5,038 nucleotides of DNA from the NCBI GenBank assembly GCA_002423365.1, contig DIVU01000330.1, positions 1-5,038 of the forward strand. The letters run 5' to 3'. Positions 1 through 5,038 of the stretch are shown in pieces (position 1 is the first letter of the stretch; every line of letters starts with the position of its first letter). A model generated the notes under the pieces. That model ran no database searches. It was not told where the DNA came from and saw nothing but the letters and a program-made list of their open reading frames with translations. Position numbers and translations under genes: made by a program. This DNA comes from Desulfuromonadaceae bacterium UBA6124. GTDB lineage: Bacteria; Desulfobacterota; Desulfuromonadia; Desulfuromonadales; Trichloromonadaceae.

Positions 1-362
1 TTGTTGAAGCGGTGGATCTCGTCGACGAAGAGGAGCGTCTTGCGGCCATGATAGGCTTTGTCTTCCCGCGCCTTGGCGACAATCTCACGGACCTCCTTGA
101 CCCCCTGGAGGACCGCCGAGAAGAAGACGAAGTGGCTTTTGGTCGAGTTGGCGATGACTTGGGCGAAGGTGGTCTTGCCGGTGCCGGGCGGCCCCCAGAA
201 GATCACCGAGGCAACCTGGTCGGCCTCGATCAGTCGGCGCAGCACCTTGCCTTCGCCAAGCAGGTGTTGCTGGCCGACCATTTCGTCCAGGCGGCCAGGG
301 CGCAACCGCTCGGCCAGGGGGGCGCCGGCCGCGCCGTGGGGGCTGTGTTCGAAAAGGTCCAT
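1..362 (-). CDS. rarA: RarA/MgsA-type replication-associated AAA+ ATPase, N-terminal part
   Basis: This gene is open at the window edge; 120 complete codons are visible. The protein starts MDLFEHSPHG and continues with the family's N-terminal box: PLAERLRP at about 15-22, then LDEMVGQQHLLGEGK at about 25-39. Walker A is GPPGTGKT (57-64) and Walker B is LLFVDEIH (110-117, acidic pair D114/E115). Full-length family members have roughly 430-450 residues, so the sensor, lid and C-terminal tetramerisation regions lie outside the window. RarA belongs to the clamp-loader branch of AAA+ proteins and acts in the cytoplasm at stalled replication forks; this is family knowledge. The ATG at 362-360 is supported by CAGGAA a few bases upstream (370-365) and by homology beginning at the first residues. 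The gene is transcribed divergently from nadK. RuvB is a less likely alternative, because the region around GQQHLLG and the spacing fit RarA. Confidence 0.95.
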   Translation of the reverse strand, partial: MDLFEHSPHGAAGAPLAERLRPGRLDEMVGQQHLLGEGKVLRRLIEADQVASVIFWGPPGTGKTTFAQVIANSTKSHFVFFSAVLQGVKEVREIVAKAREDKAYHGRKTLLFVDEIHRFN

Positions 363-399
363 GATTCCTGATCCGTATTAAATAGATGATTAAGTAACA

Positions 400-427
400 A
401 CCTTAGCACAGGCCGTGGCGAAGACAA
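400..427 (-). promoter_or_regulatory. Candidate rarA promoter (extended -10)
   Basis: On the minus strand, TTGTCT (427-422) is followed after 16 bases by TAAGGT (405-400). A TG one base upstream (408-407) gives an extended -10, TGCTAAGGT. The -35 matches four of six consensus bases, and the -10 only three of six plus the TG. The predicted transcript would have an AT-rich leader of about 30 bases before the rarA ATG. The weak -10 makes this tentative; its best support is that the same TGTGCTA core occurs in mirror orientation at the nadK promoter. Confidence 0.35.
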
Positions 428-495
428 AATTCCAATGCCGCCCTCTTCATTCTCGGGCGGTCCGCGAGCATGGACTTTGCACCGGCCCTGTGCTA
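404..495. repeat. Interrupted inverted repeat between rarA and nadK
   Basis: The left arm TAGCACAGGCC (404-414) is the reverse complement of the right arm GGCCCTGTGCTA (484-495), apart from one extra C in the right arm. The arms are about 70 bases apart. Each arm contributes the TGTGCTA that forms the extended -10 of the promoter pointing away from it. The simplest reading is two divergent promoters sharing an element. A paired regulator operator or a long hairpin is possible but unsupported. Confidence 0.5.
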
Positions 496-499
496 TCTT
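471..499 (+). promoter_or_regulatory. Candidate nadK-recN promoter (extended -10)
   Basis: TGGACT (471-476) is followed after 17 bases by TATCTT (494-499), with TG at 491-492 giving the extended -10 TGCTATCTT. The -35 and the -10 each match four of six sigma-70 consensus bases. Transcription would start near 506, leaving a leader of about 20 bases that holds the strong ribosome site at 514-520. The position directly upstream of the first gene of the nadK-recN unit supports the call. Confidence 0.45.
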
Positions 500-513
500 C
501 CGGTTCTCTTGAC

Positions 514-520
514 AAGGGGG
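514..520 (+). promoter_or_regulatory. nadK ribosome binding site
   Basis: AAGGGGG lies five bases upstream of the ATG at 526. It decides the start: the reading frame stays open upstream to a GTG at 415, but that GTG has no ribosome site and the added 37 residues do not resemble NAD kinases. The 415 start would also lie upstream of the candidate promoter. Confidence 0.75.
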
Positions 521-525
521 TGCCT

Positions 526-1380
<855 letters not shown>

Positions 1381-1390
1381 GCATCCGGCC

Positions 1391-3058
1391 ATGCTGACCG
1401 ACCTGATCATCCGCAATTTCGCCATCATCGATCGCCTGCAGGTGGCCTTCGGCGCCGGCTTCAACGTGCTCACCGGCGAGACCGGGGCGGGCAAGTCGAT
1501 CGTCATCGACGCCGTCGGTCTGCTCTTGGGCGAGCGCGCCCGTCCCGACCTGATCCGCACCGGCGAGGAAGAGGCGACCGTGGAGGCGATTTTCGATCTG
1601 GCCGCCGCACCGGAAATCCGGGGGCAGCTGGCCGAGGCCGGTTTCGACAACGGCGACGAACTGCTGGTGCGTCGCATCGTTTCCCGCTCCGGCAAGAACA
1701 AGGTTTTCATCAACGGGGCATTGGCGACTCTCGGGCAGTTGCAGGAATTTACCGCCGGGCTGATGGTCATTCACGGTCAGCACTCCCAACAGGGCTTGCA
1801 GCGTCCCGATCTGCATCTGGAAATGCTCGATGCGCTGGCTGATGCCGGGGCCTTGCTGGAAGAATACCGGGGAATTTACGGCGAGGCCCGCGGTTTGGAG
1901 GAGCATCTGCGCCGCCTCGACGAGGCGCAGCGGGAGCGCCGGCAGCGCCTGGATCTGCTCGGCTACCAGATCCGCGAACTGGCCGAGGCCAACCTGCGCC
2001 TCGGCGAGGACGAGGAACTGGAGGCGGAACGGTTGCTGCTGCTGCACGGTGAAAAGCTGCTGGCGGCCACCTCCGGCGGTTACGAAACCCTCTATGGCGA
2101 AGACGGCGCGGTCTGCGAACGGCTGCAAGCCTTGGCCTCCGGCCTCGAACAGCTGGTCAGCGTCGATCCCGCCTTGGGGCCGCTGGCCGAGACCCTGCGA
2201 TCTTCCGTTTTCGCCCTGGAGGATGTGGCCTTGCAGCTGCGTGCCCAGGGACAGAAGATTCAGTTCGAGCCGACCCGGCAAAACGAGGTCGAGGAACGTC
2301 TGGCGCTGCTCGCCCGGCTCAAGCGCAAGTATGCGCCGACCATCGGGGAGATGCTCGCCCTGCGCGAACGCATCGAGGCCGAACTGGCCGAGTTGGAGGA
2401 TATCGATGGCACCCGCGACGGACTAGAACGCCGCTTGGGCAAGACGCGTGAGCAACTGGCTCGTTCTGGCGCGGCGCTCTCCGAACGGCGGCGGCAGGGG
2501 GCCGAGCTCTTGCGGCGCAAGGTCGAGGCGGAGCTGGCCGGGCTGGCCATGGCCCGGGCGCGCTTCGAGATGCGTCTGACACCCCTGGCGGAGCCGGGAG
2601 CGCGCGGACTGGAAAAAGGCGAATTCTTCCTCGCCCCCAACCCCGGCGAGGAGGCCAAACCCCTGGCCCGCATCGCCTCGGGGGGGGAGCTGTCGCGGAT
2701 CATGCTGGCGCTGAAGAACGCCGCGCCCGAGGCGGACGCCATCCCCACCCAGGTCTTCGACGAGGTCGACGCCGGTATCGGCGGCGAGGCCGCCACCGCC
2801 GTCGGCGAGAAACTACGCGCCGTGGCCCGGGGGCGCCAGGTGCTGTGCATCACCCATCTGCCCCAGGTCGCCGCCTTCGCCGAGGCTCATTACCGGGTCG
2901 AAAAGCAGGAGCGGGATGGCCGCACCCACACCGTTCTGGTGCGTCTCGACGACGAGGAACGGACCCGCGAAATGGCCCGCATGCTCAGCGGCGCCAAGAT
3001 TACCGAACGCACCCTCGACCACGCCCGCGAACTGATTGGGGCGTCGCGAGGCGCCTGA
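1391..3058 (+). CDS. recN: DNA repair ATPase RecN
   Basis: This 555-residue protein has the usual RecN length and architecture: two halves of an ABC/SMC-type ATPase head joined by a short coiled-coil arm. Walker A is GETGAGKS (29-36), a Q-loop region is seen at VIHGQHSQQGL (126-136), heptad-rich coiled-coil stretches lie at about 150-225 and 295-390, the ABC signature is SGGELSR (430-436), Walker B/D-loop is VFDEVDAGIGG (455-465) and the H-loop is CITHLPQVAA (486-495). RecN acts in the cytoplasm at double-strand breaks, tethering DNA for RecA-dependent repair (family knowledge). No good Shine-Dalgarno precedes the ATG, and the gene begins 10 bases after nadK, which suggests coupling to nadK translation. 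I see no E. coli-type SOS box. A run of eight G (2680-2687) encodes part of the signature motif, so slippage there would inactivate the protein. Confidence 0.97.
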   Translation: MLTDLIIRNFAIIDRLQVAFGAGFNVLTGETGAGKSIVIDAVGLLLGERARPDLIRTGEEEATVEAIFDLAAAPEIRGQLAEAGFDNGDELLVRRIVSRSGKNKVFINGALATLGQLQEFTAGLMVIHGQHSQQGLQRPDLHLEMLDALADAGALLEEYRGIYGEARGLEEHLRRLDEAQRERRQRLDLLGYQIRELAEANLRLGEDEELEAERLLLLHGEKLLAATSGGYETLYGEDGAVCERLQALASGLEQLVSVDPALGPLAETLRSSVFALEDVALQLRAQGQKIQFEPTRQNEVEERLALLARLKRKYAPTIGEMLALRERIEAELAELEDIDGTRDGLERRLGKTREQLARSGAALSERRRQGAELLRRKVEAELAGLAMARARFEMRLTPLAEPGARGLEKGEFFLAPNPGEEAKPLARIASGGELSRIMLALKNAAPEADAIPTQVFDEVDAGIGGEAATAVGEKLRAVARGRQVLCITHLPQVAAFAEAHYRVEKQERDGRTHTVLVRLDDEERTREMARMLSGAKITERTLDHARELIGASRGA

Positions 3059-3085
3059 CCCAGCCGTTTCCATGGGAGATTCGCC

Positions 3086-3553
3086 ATGATCCGTAAAGCC
3101 CGTATGGCCGATGCCAAAGCGATTCACAAGCTGCTGCTCACCTACGCCCAGCAGGGGCTGATGCTCTCCCGTTCCCTGGCCGATATCTACGAGGGCATTC
3201 GCGATTTCTATGTCTTCGAGGTGGACGAGCAGGTGGTCGGCACCGTCTGCCTGCATATCTGCTGGTCCGATCTCGCCGAGGTCCGTTCCCTGGCGGTCGA
3301 TGCCGCGCAGGAAGGGCGGGGGATCGGCCGGAAGCTGGTCGACGCCTGCCTCGACGAAGCCCGTGGACTGGGTATCCAACGGGTCTTCGCCCTTACCTAC
3401 AAACCGGTTTTTTTCGGCAAGCTCGGTTTTCACGAAATCGAAAAATCCGAGCTTCCCCATAAAATCTGGTCTGACTGTATCAAGTGCCCCAAGTTCCCGG
3501 AATGTGATGAAATCGCCATGAGTATCGAGTTCCGGGATCCCGCCGCGGACTGA
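3086..3553 (+). CDS. ArgA-like GNAT N-acetyltransferase (probable short N-acetylglutamate synthase)
   Basis: This 155-residue protein is a single GNAT domain. The acetyl-CoA binding motif A is VRSLAVDAAQEGRGIGRKLV (66-85); its pyrophosphate loop reads EGRGIG, with glutamate where the family more often has Q or R. A late FFGKLGF (109-115) matches the FF..LGF seen in short ArgA proteins. The DLAEVRSLAV stretch (62-71) and the C-terminal KIWSDCIKCPKFPECDEIAM (126-145) fit COG1246-type stand-alone N-acetylglutamate synthases, which acetylate glutamate in the first step of arginine synthesis. That substrate is inferred; another amino acid or an unrelated amine is possible. Cysteines C131, C134 and C140 form a C-x2-C-x5-C cluster. 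The ATG is supported by GGGAG at 3074-3078, seven bases upstream. The gene follows recN after 27 bases without a visible terminator, so it probably shares the nadK-recN transcript. Confidence 0.85.
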   Translation: MIRKARMADAKAIHKLLLTYAQQGLMLSRSLADIYEGIRDFYVFEVDEQVVGTVCLHICWSDLAEVRSLAVDAAQEGRGIGRKLVDACLDEARGLGIQRVFALTYKPVFFGKLGFHEIEKSELPHKIWSDCIKCPKFPECDEIAMSIEFRDPAAD

Positions 3554-3571
3554 TCTTTTTGCGCTATGAAT

Positions 3572-3601
3572 TTGACATCCATAGGGTTTTCGCGGTATTA
3601 A
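3572..3601 (+). promoter_or_regulatory. Candidate promoter of the M23 peptidase gene
   Basis: A perfect -35, TTGACA (3572-3577), is followed after 18 bases by TATTAA (3596-3601), which matches four of six -10 bases. It lies in the 113-base gap after the acetyltransferase gene and is the only consensus-like sigma-70 site in that gap. Transcription would start near 3608, giving a leader of about 60 bases that contains the hairpin at 3629-3647. Confidence 0.55.
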
Positions 3602-3628
3602 TCCCAATGGCCCACAACCACGTCGCCT

Positions 3629-3647
3629 ACGCCGGCTGTTCCGGCGT
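3629..3647 (+). promoter_or_regulatory. Leader stem-loop upstream of the M23 peptidase gene
   Basis: ACGCCGG (3629-3635) pairs perfectly with CCGGCGT (3641-3647) around the five-base loop CTGTT. It ends three bases before the GGGGGAGG ribosome site and is not followed by a T run, so it does not look like an intrinsic terminator. It could stabilise the 5' end of the mRNA, limit ribosome access, or be incidental; the sequence alone does not decide. Confidence 0.45.
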
Positions 3648-3650
3648 CAC

Positions 3651-3658
3651 GGGGGAGG
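3651..3658 (+). promoter_or_regulatory. Ribosome binding site that fixes a TTG start
   Basis: GGGGGAGG lies eight bases upstream of the TTG at 3667. There is no in-frame ATG near the expected N-terminus. The residues after the TTG (PAKKYTVLVIPEG) look like the conserved N-terminus of this peptidase group, so TTG is taken as the real start. Confidence 0.7.
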
Positions 3659-3666
3659 TCTAGGTT

Positions 3667-4536
3667 TTGCCCGCGAAAAAATATACCGTACTCGTCATTC
3701 CCGAAGGTTCCCACCAGGTCCGCCGCTTCGCGCTCCGGCGCCGTTGGCTGGGGGTCGTCTCCGCCCTGGGGGTGACCCTTTTGCTCGGCGTGGCCCTGCT
3801 CCTTTATGATTATGCCCGTGTTCGGGTCGATCATGGCGAGCTGGCGCGCCTGCGTGCGGAAAACCATGAACGCCTGGGGGATATGCAGCGACTGACCGAG
3901 CAACTGGAGGTTTTGCGCCAGGAGCTTGTGGTGCTGGCGCAGAATGACGCCAAGGTGCGGGTCATGGCCAAACTGGCCAAGCCCAAGGCTGAAGCCCTGA
4001 CCGGCATCGGTGGTCCGCTGGAGGACGATCCGGTCGAGGACTTTTCCGATGTGCAACGCCGGATCGACGAGATCATGCGCGCTATCGATCTGCATCGGGC
4101 CAGCCAGGAAGAGGTCCACGGCCTGCTCAGCGACGAACGCTCCCTGCTCGGCTCCAAGCCGCGTGGCTGGCCGACACGAGGGCTGATGACCTCGGGTTTC
4201 GGCATGCGCCGCTCGCCCTTTACGGGGCGTCCCACCATGCACGAAGGGCTTGATATCGCGGCGCGCACCGGGACACCGGTCCATGCCACGGCGGACGGCA
4301 TCGTCAGTCGGTCGGAGACGGTGGCCGGATACGGCAAGCTGGTGGTCATCGACCACGGCTACGGCTTCCAGACCTACTACGGGCATAATTCCAAAATCCA
4401 TGTCAAGGTCGGGCAGCGGGTCAAGCGCGGCGAGAAGATCGCCGCCGTCGGCAACACCGGCGCTTCCACCGGCTCTCATGTCCACTACGAAGTCCGCCGC
4501 AACAACCTTCCCCTCAATCCGAAAAAATACATATAA
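3667..4536 (+). CDS. Membrane-anchored M23 family (LytM-type) metallopeptidase
   Basis: This 289-residue protein has a basic cytoplasmic N-terminus (about 1-26, with RRFALRRR at 19-26), one membrane segment (about 27-47), a periplasmic coiled coil rich in E, L, R and Q (about 55-95), a linker, and an M23 domain (about 170-285). The zinc and catalytic residues seen in LytM and lysostaphin are all present: H192 and D196 in HEGLD, H240 in YYGH, and H271 and H273 in HVH. The domain is therefore probably active, unlike the degenerate LytM domains of EnvC or NlpD. Family members cut peptidoglycan cross-bridges or stem peptides; here the likely role is wall remodelling in growth or division, on the periplasmic face of the inner membrane. 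It starts with TTG behind a strong ribosome site, has its own candidate promoter and precedes secA. No signal-peptidase site is evident, so the segment is probably an anchor. Confidence 0.92.
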   Translation: MPAKKYTVLVIPEGSHQVRRFALRRRWLGVVSALGVTLLLGVALLLYDYARVRVDHGELARLRAENHERLGDMQRLTEQLEVLRQELVVLAQNDAKVRVMAKLAKPKAEALTGIGGPLEDDPVEDFSDVQRRIDEIMRAIDLHRASQEEVHGLLSDERSLLGSKPRGWPTRGLMTSGFGMRRSPFTGRPTMHEGLDIAARTGTPVHATADGIVSRSETVAGYGKLVVIDHGYGFQTYYGHNSKIHVKVGQRVKRGEKIAAVGNTGASTGSHVHYEVRRNNLPLNPKKYI

Positions 4537-4560
4537 GTCGTCCCTTTCATCCGCGTGTTG

Positions 4561-4588
4561 CGAACGCCCCGGTTTCCCGGGGCGTTCG
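4561..4588 (+). terminator. Stem-loop after the M23 gene, probable terminator
   Basis: CGAACGCCCCGG (4561-4572) pairs perfectly with CCGGGGCGTTCG (4577-4588) around a TTTC loop, a very stable 12-bp stem. It lies 24 bases after the M23 stop codon. The tract that follows (TCGTTGCGG) is a poor U-tract, so termination may be partial or factor-assisted. The next T run is the T8 at 4621-4628, too far away to belong to this hairpin. Confidence 0.65.
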
Positions 4589-4608
4589 TCGTTGCGGCGG
4601 CTTTGTAC

Positions 4609-4638
4609 TTGGTAGGGGGATTTTTTTTGTGTTATCAT
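4609..4638 (+). promoter_or_regulatory. Candidate secA promoter (extended -10)
   Basis: TTGGTA (4609-4614) is followed after 18 bases by TATCAT (4633-4638), which matches five of six -10 bases. A TG at 4630-4631 makes it an extended -10. The spacer contains GGGGGA followed by eight T. Transcription would start near 4645, leaving a leader of nearly 80 bases before the secA ATG. The position just after a terminator-like hairpin and before secA supports the call. Confidence 0.55.
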
Positions 4639-4722
4639 CCCCAGTCTTTTCCGACAACAACGCATCTATTTATTCCGGTCCCGGCTTTTCACATTGCGGG
4701 GATCGCATTTGGAGACCTTTCG

Positions 4723-5038
<316 letters not shown>

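Noticed and set aside
509..514. Perfect TTGACA just before nadK
   Set aside because: A matching -10 would fall inside the nadK coding region, and the hexamer overlaps the ribosome site. It is probably coincidental.
502..518. Partial match to the Geobacter-type LexA box (GGTT-N2-C half)
   Set aside because: GGTTCTC matches the left half as I remember the consensus, but the expected right half (G-N3-ACC) is absent. An E. coli-type CTGT-N8-ACAG box was also not found upstream of nadK or recN.
415..525. Possible 37-residue N-terminal extension of nadK from a GTG at 415
   Set aside because: There is no ribosome site before the GTG, the extension does not resemble NadK, and the strong AAGGGGG site serves the ATG at 526.
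3530..3562. Possible terminator after the acetyltransferase gene (CGGGATCCCG palindrome, then TCTTTTT)
   Set aside because: The palindrome is short, lies inside the coding sequence, and is separated from the T run by about 13 bases. It does not form a convincing terminator.
4616..4642. GGGGAT / ATCCCC pairing around the T8 run
   Set aside because: A six-base stem with a 15-base loop is weak, and the segment is better explained as promoter sequence.
3598..4665. Minus-strand open frame of 355 codons opposite the M23 gene
   Set aside because: It covers a complete M23 gene with all catalytic residues, has no recognisable motif, and is explained as a mirror frame.

Overview
This window is GC-rich, densely packed bacterial chromosome. 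It carries six protein genes: rarA (partial, minus strand), then nadK, recN, an ArgA-like GNAT acetyltransferase, a membrane-anchored M23 (LytM-type) metallopeptidase, and secA (partial), all five on the plus strand. The protein sequences and the order recN / ArgA-like GNAT / M23 / secA suggest a Desulfuromonadia-type delta-proteobacterium (Geobacter, Desulfuromonas or Pelobacter relatives). That placement is an inference from memory of family sequences and gene order, not a database result. I see no mobile element, CRISPR array, tRNA, rRNA or sign of recent transfer. All genes look intact except the two cut by the window edges.

Layout. Bases 1-362 (minus) hold the first 120 codons of rarA, ending just after its Walker B motif. 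Bases 363-525 are a 163-base divergent intergenic region. It has a candidate extended -10 promoter facing each way, and the two promoters share a mirrored TGTGCTA element that forms an interrupted inverted repeat. nadK (526-1380) and recN (1391-3058) follow with only 10 bases between them and no clear ribosome site for recN, so they are probably co-transcribed and perhaps translationally coupled. The GNAT gene (3086-3553) starts 27 bases after recN with a good ribosome site and probably belongs to the same transcript. A new unit begins with a TTGACA promoter at 3572, followed by a leader with a perfect 7-bp hairpin just upstream of a strong Shine-Dalgarno, and then the M23 gene with a TTG start (3667-4536). 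A 12-bp GC-rich stem-loop (4561-4588) separates it from a candidate extended -10 promoter (4609-4638) for secA. secA begins at 4723 and runs off the window inside its Walker A motif.

How the genes fit together. RarA and RecN both act on damaged or stalled DNA: RarA as a clamp-loader-like ATPase at forks, RecN as an SMC-like double-strand-break repair protein. NadK makes NADP and lies beside recN in other proteobacteria too, so its placement here is conserved synteny, not a new system. The GNAT protein resembles short stand-alone N-acetylglutamate synthases and carries a C-terminal cysteine cluster. The M23 protein is a cell-wall hydrolase anchored in the inner membrane, next to the Sec motor gene secA.

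This is mainly a housekeeping locus, and I found no convincing previously undescribed system. The points that merit a second look are the mirrored divergent promoters, a G8 run inside the RecN signature motif, a T8 run inside the secA promoter spacer, the leader hairpin of the M23 gene, and the cysteine cluster in the acetyltransferase.
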